From: Rhodocyclaceae bacterium
GTDB lineage: Bacteria > Pseudomonadota > Gammaproteobacteria > Burkholderiales > Rhodocyclaceae
Assembly: GCA_016791085.1 (NCBI GenBank)
Contig: JAEUNN010000401.1
Coordinates: forward strand, 1 to 12,121
DNA length: 12,121 bases
Reading direction: 5' to 3'
Every line of letters starts with the position of its first letter. The stretch's first letter is position 1. This document shows positions 1 to 5,886 of the stretch, piece after piece. The notes under the pieces were generated by a model, which was given only the letters and a program-made list of their open reading frames with translations, was not told where the DNA came from and did no database searches. The translations under genes and the position numbers were made by a program.

Positions 1-2781
1 CGTGACGCGATCGAATTCGCGCGGTGGATAATTCCGCGCCAGTTCCGAAACATGCATGCCACGCATCTGTTCGACCGTATAGCCGAGCATGTCTGCGGCC
101 GGGGCATTGGCATACACGATGCTCCCGCTCGCCGCATCCACGCGGTAAATACCCAGGCCCACGCGCTCCATGGCGAAGTCGGTTTCGACCAGCTTGCGGT
201 GGGCTTTTTGCAGGTCGGCCGTGCGTTCGGCGACCAATTGCTCGAGGTGGTGGCGCAAGGCGTTCAGTTCGAGCGCGCTCTGGCGGTGTTCGGTAATGTC
301 TTCCTGCACCGAAACGTAATGCGTAACGTCGCCGCCGGCCGCGCGTATCGGGGACACGACCGCAAAGTCGATATATTCGACGCCGTTCTTGCGCCGGTTG
401 ATAAATTCCCCTTTCCAGGTTTTCCCGCATGCCAGCGTGCCGCGCAATTGCGCATAGGTTTCCGGCGGCGTGCGGCCCGAGGCGAGCATGCGCGGTTTGC
501 GCCCTTTGGCTTCGGCGCGGCTGTAGCCGGTATTGTGCTCGAAGCCCGGATTCACATATTCGATGCGCCCGGCACGATCGGTAATGACGATGGAAGCCGG
601 GCTCTGCTCCACGGCTTCGGCGAGCGTGCGCGTGCGTTCCTGCGCTGCCACCTTGGCGCTCACGTCGCGCAGCACGCCTTCCATGCGCTTGGGCCGGCCG
701 CCCCCATCGGGGTACAGGCGGCCATGCAGCGATATCCAATGCACGCTTCCATTCGGCCACAGGCAGCGGAATTCGGCCTCCAGATCGCCCGGTTCGGCCA
801 GCGCCCGTTCCCGCAAGGCCGCCACGCGGGCGCGGTCCTCGGGATGTATCGCGGCGATGAAGCGCCCGTAGTCCAGCTCGGCATCCTGCGGAAGGCCGAA
901 AATCGCCTTGGCGGTATGCGACCAAACCAGGCGATCGTCCGACAAATCCCAATGCCAGGTGCCCAATTTGGCCGCCTCGGTGGCAAGGCGCAAGCGCTCT
1001 TCGTTCTCGCGCAGCGCGGCTGCCGCGAGCTTGCGCTCGGTAATGTCGCGTAGCGTGCCGCGCCAGCCCAGGTTTTCGCCCAGTTCGCCCTGCACGCGGC
1101 AGCACTCCAAGGATACCCAGCGCTGCAGGCCGTCCTTGCGGCAGATGCGGAATTCGTCCTCGCCGCCGGCCGTGCGGCCGTTTTCGGCGCGAAATTCCAG
1201 GCAGGCTGCAGCGTCCTCGTCCGCCACGATGCGCGGCATCAGGGCCGGGTCGGCCATGAATTCGGCAGGACCGTAACCGGAAATCGCCTGGCAGGCGGGC
1301 GACACGTAAATGCAGCGGCCATCCGGTGCAACCCAGAATATCCAGTCCGTGGCATGGTCCGCCAGCAGCCGGTACTTGCTTTCCGATTCGCGCAGCGCCG
1401 CGGCGGCGCACTCGCGCTCGCTGATGTCGTAGAACGTGACGACCGTTTCGGCGCCCACGGTAATGCCGGAAATGAGCACGCTGCGCTGTTTACCATCGCT
1501 GCAGGTGAAGGGATATTGCAGCACCGGCGTGGCGCCGGCCGGTGTCGAGGGGCCGGCGCTGGCGCCGACCCAACGCCGCTCGACTTCGGCACGGCAGGCC
1601 GGATCCGGGAAGGCCCGATTCCACAAGGCGGCGAGCGACGGCAAGTGGGCGCGCGTGTAACCGAACACGCGCGTGAATTCGGCATTCAGATCGGTAATGT
1701 TGCCGGCCGCATCGACGATGCCCAACGGCACAGGCAGGCGCTCGAACATGCCGCGAAAGCGCGCTTCGCCGAGCCTGAGGGTGCGCTCCGCGGCGATGCG
1801 GCGGCTGGCCGCCTCGTCCAGCATGGAGCGCACGGCGGCAATTTCCGTGACCTCCGCGGCGTCGCCGCCCGGTGCGCCGGGCGTGGCCAGACTGGACACG
1901 GAATCCGCCAGGCGCCGCGCCACGCGCCGCCCCATGATCACACTGCCCCAAATCGCTAGTGCGATGCCTGACAATATGGGAAGCATGGATTTGACGACCG
2001 GCGCCCAGAACTGCGAGGCAGGCACATTGACCTCGATGGCCCAGTCGGACTGCTCGGATTTCGCGCGATATACGCGGCCGGCCGCCGCCGTTGCGTCGGC
2101 CGCCGGCGGTGGCAGTTGCGCCAGTACCGCGCCGGTGCCGTCGAGGAGGCGCATGGACCAGCCGTCCGGCAGCCGCAGCTGTTCCAGCAAGGTCTGCAAA
2201 TGTTGCGTTTCGAGCTGCCCGACCACGGCGTAGGCCGGTTTGCCGTCGCGCATGACCGGAACGGCGATGCCAACCACCGGCTGTTTGGCAAGTGGTCCGG
2301 TCACCCGATCGCCAATGCTCGAGCGGCCGCTCGCCAGCGCATCCGGCGCCGCGGCCCGGCCCGACGGGCGCGGCAATTGCGGCAGTTCCGCACCATAGGG
2401 CAGCCGCGTGTTGAAGCGCATGCGCAAGTCGGCATCCACCAACAGCACGTGTATGCCGAAGGTCTGCCGATACGCCTGGGCTTGTTCGTACAGTTGCGGC
2501 AAGCCGCCTTCGACCTGCAGCAATGGCGATGCGGCAAGCATCTGCAGGCCGCCCAGACGTGCCAGCACGAACTGGTCTACGTCCAGCGCAGCTTCTGCCG
2601 CACGCGCGCCGGCCTCGTGATCGCTGTCGTGCTGGCGCGCAATCATGCTTTCCGCGGCCAGGTAGAGGGATACCAATGCGAGCGGCAGCACACACAGCCA
2701 GATCATGCGCGTAAGCACCGCCGCCAGCGCGACGCCCGAATTTCTGCGCGCGCTGCTGCGCCGCCGGGCGAGCTTATTCAC
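1..2781 (-). CDS. Membrane-anchored multi-PAS sensor protein, 3' end cut off by the window edge
   Basis: The minus frame is open without interruption from GTG at 2781 to base 1, giving 927 residues and no stop, so the output domain is outside the window. A basic N-terminus precedes a first membrane segment (about 26-43, core WLCVLPLALVSLYLAA). An extracytoplasmic Cache-like region follows (about 45-265, with VVGIAVPVMRDGKPAYAVVG near 169-188), then a second membrane segment (about 265-283) and a short degenerate HAMP-like helix (284-335). PAS domains lie at about 345-453, 470-582, 592-712 and 718-832. The second and fourth end in the typical DITERK/DITEH motif, and the third has GTWHWDLSDD. 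A charged helical linker (835-868) leads into a fifth PAS cut at the edge. The domain order is typical of sensor histidine kinases or GGDEF/EAL proteins; which one cannot be told here. The start is chosen for the GGCAGG sequence 5 bases upstream. Alternatives are GTG at 2907 or ATG at 2706 (residue 26). An FNR-type site lies upstream. Confidence 0.9.
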   Translation of the reverse strand, partial: MNKLARRRSSARRNSGVALAAVLTRMIWLCVLPLALVSLYLAAESMIARQHDSDHEAGARAAEAALDVDQFVLARLGGLQMLAASPLLQVEGGLPQLYEQAQAYRQTFGIHVLLVDADLRMRFNTRLPYGAELPQLPRPSGRAAAPDALASGRSSIGDRVTGPLAKQPVVGIAVPVMRDGKPAYAVVGQLETQHLQTLLEQLRLPDGWSMRLLDGTGAVLAQLPPPAADATAAAGRVYRAKSEQSDWAIEVNVPASQFWAPVVKSMLPILSGIALAIWGSVIMGRRVARRLADSVSSLATPGAPGGDAAEVTEIAAVRSMLDEAASRRIAAERTLRLGEARFRGMFERLPVPLGIVDAAGNITDLNAEFTRVFGYTRAHLPSLAALWNRAFPDPACRAEVERRWVGASAGPSTPAGATPVLQYPFTCSDGKQRSVLISGITVGAETVVTFYDISERECAAAALRESESKYRLLADHATDWIFWVAPDGRCIYVSPACQAISGYGPAEFMADPALMPRIVADEDAAACLEFRAENGRTAGGEDEFRICRKDGLQRWVSLECCRVQGELGENLGWRGTLRDITERKLAAAALRENEERLRLATEAAKLGTWHWDLSDDRLVWSHTAKAIFGLPQDAELDYGRFIAAIHPEDRARVAALRERALAEPGDLEAEFRCLWPNGSVHWISLHGRLYPDGGGRPKRMEGVLRDVSAKVAAQERTRTLAEAVEQSPASIVITDRAGRIEYVNPGFEHNTGYSRAEAKGRKPRMLASGRTPPETYAQLRGTLACGKTWKGEFINRRKNGVEYIDFAVVSPIRAAGGDVTHYVSVQEDITEHRQSALELNALRHHLEQLVAERTADLQKAHRKLVETDFAMERVGLGIYRVDAASGSIVYANAPAADMLGYTVEQMRGMHVSELARNYPPREFDRVT

Positions 2782-2873
2782 CGGAACCTGCCGCCATCCT
2801 GGCGCAGCAGACACGCGCGCAGTCCGGTCGGGTGCAAGTATGGGGCGCCTTGCACTGCTTCGTGTTGAATCAT
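2778..2873 (-). other. Possible 31-codon leader reading frame overlapping the sensor start
   Basis: An ATG at 2873 opens a 31-codon frame (begins MIQHEAVQ, ends GGRFR). Its TGA stop overlaps the GTG proposed for the sensor gene in a GTGA arrangement, the geometry used for translational coupling. The upstream sequence is A-rich (AAGAAAA) without a good Shine-Dalgarno site, and the peptide has no recognisable features. It lies within the leader expected from the FNR-type promoter. Chance is a real possibility for so short a frame. Confidence 0.2.
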
Positions 2874-2935
2874 TTTTCTTGCGCTTATTACCTTGCCGGC
2901 CGGGCACTGCAGCCGGAACTGCTGAATATGCCAGG

Positions 2936-2941
2936 ATTCTG
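2936..2941 (-). promoter_or_regulatory. Candidate -10 element for the sensor gene
   Basis: The minus-strand hexamer CAGAAT matches four of six positions of TATAAT. It sits 31 bases (centre to centre) from the FNR-type site, as in class II activator-dependent promoters, which often lack a good -35. The call rests mainly on that spacing. Confidence 0.4.
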
Positions 2942-2962
2942 CGCGCGCGTCCTCACGGAAGT

Positions 2963-2976
2963 TTGATGCACATCAA
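2963..2976. promoter_or_regulatory. FNR/Anr-type binding site, perfect match to TTGAT-N4-ATCAA
   Basis: TTGATGCACATCAA is an exact match to the consensus of the Crp/FNR-family oxygen or redox regulators (FNR, Anr, Dnr). The symmetric site is centred at 2969.5. On the minus strand a -10-like CAGAAT (2941-2936) is centred 31 bases downstream, the spacing of a class II activated promoter (site at about -41.5), which predicts a start near 2928. This points to activation of the sensor gene, with a leader of about 150 bases. On the plus strand the equivalent position has no good -10 and no gene follows, so the minus orientation is favoured. Which family member binds is inference. Confidence 0.72.
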
Positions 2977-3022
2977 TAGTCGGCTTCATTTTTTGAGCTT
3001 AGCGCGGATAAGTGCGGCAGCA

Positions 3023-3041
3023 AGCCTTGCAGGGCAAGGCT
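3023..3041. repeat. Inverted repeat, 8-bp arms with 3-base centre
   Basis: AGCCTTGC (3023-3030) and GCAAGGCT (3034-3041) are perfect reverse complements around AGG. An 11-base palindromic element, GGTCC-G-GGACC, follows at 3044-3054. They lie 47-78 bases from the FNR-type site, upstream of it relative to the sensor gene. They could be a second operator or RNA hairpins; there is no T-run to make them intrinsic terminators. Confidence 0.5.
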
Positions 3042-3513
3042 GTGGTCCGGGACCGGCGTTGCGGCTGACGCGCCTAGCTATCGCCCGGACATCGAACAGG
3101 CCCTGTCAGCGACGGCTTCCAGGGCAGCGCCAACACCTGCCGCAAGCGAAAGTTCACGCTGGAAGCGGCGCCGCGCCTTGTAACCCACATGCCCTCGCCG
3201 AGCGCTTTGATAGCCCAACAACCCACTGAAATGCTTGATGTTATTTCCCCTCGCGCGCACACCGTGCAGGCGCCCCCTACGCACCCGATGGCAGGGCTGG
3301 CGCGCCGCCTGGCAGCCCGCAAGGACAGCTTGCGCCTCCGTGCAGGGAGCGACCATGCGCGTCGTCGTGCCTAGCCAGACAACGCGCCAGCCGCACCCTC
3401 GCATGCGTCCAACTGAGGAATGTAGGTTAAAGCGACATTATCGGAATGGATGTGGCCGCCGATGCGGCGTGCGCCTGATCCGGGCCCCCGCCGCCGCCCC
3501 GTCGAACAGGCGC

Positions 3514-3536
3514 AAAACGGCCGCAATGCGCGGCCG
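3514..3536 (-). terminator. Candidate intrinsic terminator downstream of the FKBP gene
   Basis: On the minus strand a perfect 7-bp GC stem (CGGCCGC, loop GCATT, GCGGCCG) is followed at once by TTTT (3517-3514). It lies about 180 bases past the FKBP stop. The T-run is short, so this is a moderate candidate. A second hairpin (3549-3564) precedes it on the same transcript. Confidence 0.4.
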
Positions 3537-3548
3537 CTGCATTTAGCC

Positions 3549-3564
3549 CGGGCGTTACCGCCCG
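3549..3564. repeat. Hairpin CGGGCG-TTAC-CGCCCG
   Basis: A perfect 6-bp GC stem encloses a four-base loop, 12 bases from the hairpin at 3518-3536. The pair of hairpins lies downstream of the FKBP gene and may together end or stabilise its transcript. It has no T-run of its own. Confidence 0.35.
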
Positions 3565-3713
3565 ATGCCGGCGTTATGGATCTATCGCAGCGTGCGGGCC
3601 GGACAGGACAGCGGTCCCGCAGCGCCCACCGCGGCGCCATGGCCTGCCGGCCCCTGGCGCACGGCAACGATATTCGGGGAATTTATCGAAACTGGCCCCG
3701 CGGCGCGACAGCC

Positions 3714-4052
3714 TTAACGCACGTTGAGCAATTCGACTTCAAACACCAGGGTCGCGTTGGGGGGAATCACCCCGCCGGCGCCGCGCGCGCCATAGCCCAT
3801 TTCAGGCGGTATGGTGAGCTTGCGCGTGCCGCCCACCTGCATGCCGGCCACGCCTTCGTCCCAACCCTGTATGACCTGCCCGGCGCCCAGGCGGAAACTG
3901 AAGGGCCGGCCGCGATCTTTGCTCGAATCGAACTTGCGTCCGTCGGTAAGCCAGCCGGTGTAATGCACCTCGACGGTTTTGCCGGCTTCGGCGCGCGCGC
4001 CCGTACCGGTCACGCTATCTTCGATGATGAGGCCGCTGGAAGGCTCGGACAT
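3714..4052 (-). CDS. Small cytoplasmic FKBP-type peptidyl-prolyl cis-trans isomerase
   Basis: This 112-residue protein is essentially one FKBP domain. The family catalyses cis-trans isomerisation of peptide bonds before proline and assists protein folding. Every core active-site residue of human FKBP12 has a counterpart at a constant offset of five: Y31, F41, D42, V60-I61, W64, Y87 and F104. Signature stretches include VEVHYTGWLTDG, FRLGAGQVIQGWDEG and ELLNVR at the end. There is no signal peptide and no insert-in-flap domain, so it is a cytoplasmic single-domain type rather than FkpA or SlyD. The start is fixed by AGGAG at 4059-4063, six bases upstream of ATG. msrA lies 106 bases upstream on the same strand, so co-transcription is plausible, although a strong hairpin sits in the gap. 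Confidence 0.96.
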   Translation of the reverse strand: MSEPSSGLIIEDSVTGTGARAEAGKTVEVHYTGWLTDGRKFDSSKDRGRPFSFRLGAGQVIQGWDEGVAGMQVGGTRKLTIPPEMGYGARGAGGVIPPNATLVFEVELLNVR

Positions 4053-4058
4053 GGGTGT

Positions 4059-4063
4059 CTCCT
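4059..4063 (-). promoter_or_regulatory. Shine-Dalgarno site of the FKBP gene
   Basis: AGGAG on the minus strand lies six bases upstream of the ATG at 4052 and decides the start. The base of a strong hairpin (4073-4097) begins only nine bases further upstream. Confidence 0.8.
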
Positions 4064-4072
4064 GGGAATTTC

Positions 4073-4097
4073 GCGGCCCACGCCGCGCGTGGGCCGC
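4073..4097. repeat. Strong hairpin (10-bp stem, 5-base loop) between msrA and the FKBP gene
   Basis: GCGGCCCACG (4073-4082) and CGTGGGCCGC (4088-4097) are perfect reverse complements around CCGCG. In minus-strand RNA the hairpin follows the msrA stop by about 60 bases and ends just before the FKBP ribosome binding site. No T-run follows (GAAATT on the minus strand, ATTAT on the plus), so it is not a classical terminator. It could stabilise a processed FKBP message, reduce read-through from msrA, or affect FKBP translation. Confidence 0.6.
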
Positions 4098-4158
4098 ATT
4101 ATCCCCGAATTCACGCCGCGTACGCGGCCGGGTCCGCGCCCGCCGCGGGAAGCGCGCT

Positions 4159-4713
4159 CTAGCGGCCGGGCTTCACGCGCTGCGCGAATTTCTGCCGGAA
4201 CTTGTCCACTTTGGGTCCCACGACCACCTGGCAGTAGGGCTGATAGGCGTTGTGGTCGTAGTACTCCTGGTGGTAATCCTCGGCCACCCAGAATTTTTCG
4301 GCCGGGCTGATTTCCGTGACGATGGGACGCGAAAATTCGCCCGCCGCATTGAGCGCGGCGATCACCTCGGCGGCCGTATCGCGCTGTTCCGGCGTGGTCC
4401 AGAATATCGCCGAGCGATACTGGGTGCCGACGTCGTTGCCCTGGCGGTCGCGCGTGGTCGGGTCGTGAATCGCAAAAAACACTTCGAGCAGATCGCGGAA
4501 ACCGATGCGCGCGGGGTCGAAGGCGATGCGCACGACTTCGGCGTGGCCGGTATCGCCGTTACATACCTGGCGGTAGCTGGGCCGCTCCGTGCTGCCGCCG
4601 CAATAGCCCGATTCGACCGTCGCCACGCCTTCCAGCCGGTCGAACACCGCCTCCAGGCACCAGAAACAACCGCCGCCCAGTATCGCGATTTCGTGTTTGG
4701 TCTGAGTGTTCAT
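4159..4713 (-). CDS. msrA: Peptide-methionine (S)-S-oxide reductase MsrA
   Basis: This 184-residue protein reduces the S epimer of methionine sulfoxide in oxidised proteins and free methionine, using thioredoxin as the usual reductant. The catalytic motif GGGCFWCLE is at residues 13-21, with nucleophile C16 and C19 next to it. Other family blocks are SGYCGG (35-40), GHAEVV (56-61), the GTQYRS block (96-101) and DYHQEYY (146-152). C161 in YQPYCQ is the likely resolving cysteine. There is no signal peptide, so the enzyme is cytoplasmic, and no MsrB domain is fused. The start is ATG 4713, with AGGAG (4719-4723) five bases upstream. The frame runs on to an ATG at 4827, but that adds 38 Arg-rich residues unlike the family and lacks a binding site. 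The FKBP gene follows 106 bases downstream; the TraB-family gene is divergent. Confidence 0.97.
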   Translation of the reverse strand: MNTQTKHEIAILGGGCFWCLEAVFDRLEGVATVESGYCGGSTERPSYRQVCNGDTGHAEVVRIAFDPARIGFRDLLEVFFAIHDPTTRDRQGNDVGTQYRSAIFWTTPEQRDTAAEVIAALNAAGEFSRPIVTEISPAEKFWVAEDYHQEYYDHNAYQPYCQVVVGPKVDKFRQKFAQRVKPGR

Positions 4714-4933
4714 GCTTTCTCCTGATTGGTCGCTTGCACTGCCGGCCATGCCGCGCCGGCTTCTGCCGCGCGCTCGCGCTTTCCGCTCCATGGCAAGCAT
4801 AGGCGGTAGACCGTGGCGCATGGTCATAGCTTACGCGCCGCGGCAGCCCTCGGGATAGAATGCGCCCGCAGCGCCACTCGCACAACAATCCGGCGCGCCT
4901 GCGCCTGACCTGTCCTCCTTGCCTGGAATCGCC
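4714..4933. promoter_or_regulatory. Divergent promoter region between msrA and the TraB-family gene
   Basis: These 220 bases separate two divergent starts and must hold both promoters unless transcription comes from outside. For the plus-strand gene, TAGAAT at 4856-4861 is a fair -10, but the nearest TTACGC (4831-4836) is 19 bases away and a weak -35. For msrA, TATGCT (minus, 4801-4796) is a possible -10 without a good -35. The msrA Shine-Dalgarno AGGAG is at 4719-4723. I see no clear operator or long inverted repeat. Confidence 0.4.
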
Positions 4934-5842
4934 ATGATTGACTTGCGTTCCGCCGTTTGCGCGCGTATTTCGCGCGCGCGCCATGTTTTCGCCCTGCTGA
5001 CGCTGTTCCTGCTGCTGCCGGCCCACGCCGCACCGGCGCTATGGGAAGTCAGCGCCCCCGGCGGCGGCCGCGTGTGGCTGTTCGGGTCCGTGCATCTTTG
5101 TTCGCAACAGTGTTACCCCATGCCGGATGCGGTGCGGCAGGCGTTCGACGCGTCGCCCGCCCTGGCACTGGAACTCGACCCCACCGCACCACACACCGCG
5201 GCGCGCGTGCTGGAGCGCGGCGTCTATGCGCCGGATGACGCGCTGGACCGCCACCTCGATCCGGCGTTTGCGGCGAACTTGCTGGATCGCTTGAGCAAGC
5301 TGGGGCTGGACCGGGATGCACTGCTGCGCATGCGGGCTTGGCTGATCGCGCAATTGATCACCGTGGCCAGTGCGGAACAGGCCGGCTATCAACTGGAACA
5401 GGGCATAGATGTCTGGTTCCTCGGGCAGGCGCGCAGCGCAGGCAAAACCGTGCTCGAACTGGAAACCCCGGACGAGCAGATAGACAGCATGGACGGCCTG
5501 CCCGACAGCGCGCAACAGGCGATGCTGCGGCAGGGGCTGCTTTACCTCGATCCGGCGCGCATGAAACGGGAAATGTCGCGCCTCGTGTCGGCCTGGCAGC
5601 GCGGCGATGTGGACCAGCTGGCAAGTTTGATACGCGCCGAAACCTCGGTCGACCCGGACACCGAAAAAGTGTTCGAGTCGGTCCTCACGCGCCGCAACGG
5701 CGTCATGGCCGAGCGCATCGCCGCGTATCTGGCTTCGGGCCGGCAGGTATTCGTGGTGGTCGGCGCGGCCCACCTGTCCGGCCGCGCCGACATCTTGGTG
5801 CGCCTTGCCGCGATGGGCTACCAGGTGCGCCGCGCCAACTGA
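4934..5842 (+). CDS. Exported TraB/GumN-family protein
   Basis: This 302-residue protein belongs to the TraB/GumN (Tiki-like) superfamily, whose eukaryotic Tiki members are metal-dependent proteases; bacterial members mostly lack an assigned substrate. The N-terminus is a signal peptide: basic residues to about 17, hydrophobic core LLTLFLLLPA (21-30), and probable cleavage after AHA near 32. There is no lipobox, so a soluble periplasmic protein is likely. The two family histidine motifs are present: FGSVH near the start (H54) and GAAH near the end (about 277-280), with an acidic ALELDP segment between. Two cysteines close to the first motif (C56 and C60, CSQQC) could form a disulfide or bind metal. 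I prefer ATG 4934, with a GGA-type site upstream; an in-frame TTG at 4919 lacks one. It diverges from msrA and converges on the glutamate dehydrogenase gene. Confidence 0.9.
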   Translation: MIDLRSAVCARISRARHVFALLTLFLLLPAHAAPALWEVSAPGGGRVWLFGSVHLCSQQCYPMPDAVRQAFDASPALALELDPTAPHTAARVLERGVYAPDDALDRHLDPAFAANLLDRLSKLGLDRDALLRMRAWLIAQLITVASAEQAGYQLEQGIDVWFLGQARSAGKTVLELETPDEQIDSMDGLPDSAQQAMLRQGLLYLDPARMKREMSRLVSAWQRGDVDQLASLIRAETSVDPDTEKVFESVLTRRNGVMAERIAAYLASGRQVFVVVGAAHLSGRADILVRLAAMGYQVRRAN

Positions 5843-5854
5843 CCGGTGCAAGCT

Positions 5855-5874
5855 GCCGGCGCGCGGGCGCCGGC
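5855..5874. terminator. GC hairpin between two convergent genes, candidate bidirectional terminator
   Basis: GCCGGCGC (5855-5862) and GCGCCGGC (5867-5874) form a perfect 8-bp stem with a GCGG loop. It lies in the 44 bases between the TraB-family stop and the glutamate dehydrogenase stop. The position strongly suggests transcription ends here in both directions, but neither side has a T-run. It may instead protect 3' ends or act together with Rho. Confidence 0.45.
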
Positions 5875-5886
5875 GGGCCCGCGGCC

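Larger units (their letters stand above)
2982..3713. other. Region of about 730 bases without a convincing gene
   Basis: Between the FNR-type site and the FKBP stop, both strands carry only short frames of about 60-110 codons. Their translations are rich in Arg, Ala, Cys and Pro and show no recognisable motif, no supporting Shine-Dalgarno site and no family resemblance. I see no tRNA, known riboswitch core or insertion-sequence ends. The region does contain inverted repeats at 3023-3041, 3044-3054, 3518-3536 and 3549-3564. It could be long untranslated DNA, a decayed gene beyond recognition, or the site of a small RNA. Confidence 0.55.

Noticed and set aside
52..1053. Plus-strand open frame of 333 codons opposite the sensor gene
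   Set aside because: The minus strand encodes clear PAS domains throughout, and the plus frame has no motif or binding site. It is an antisense shadow.
2782..2960. Possible cyclic-di-GMP or other riboswitch in the sensor leader
   Set aside because: I looked for the conserved core segments of common classes and saw none.
3078..3404. Minus-strand frame of 108 codons in the 2982-3713 gap
   Set aside because: No recognisable motif, no good ribosome binding site and a composition like random GC-rich DNA; overlapping frames are equally long.
3371..3667. Minus-strand frame of 98 codons downstream of the FKBP gene
   Set aside because: It overlaps two hairpins that look like transcript ends, and its Arg/Cys/Gly-rich translation shows no protein-like pattern.
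4714..4827. N-terminal extension of MsrA from ATG 4827
   Set aside because: The 38 extra residues are Arg-rich and unlike the family, and AGGAG lies at the right distance from ATG 4713.
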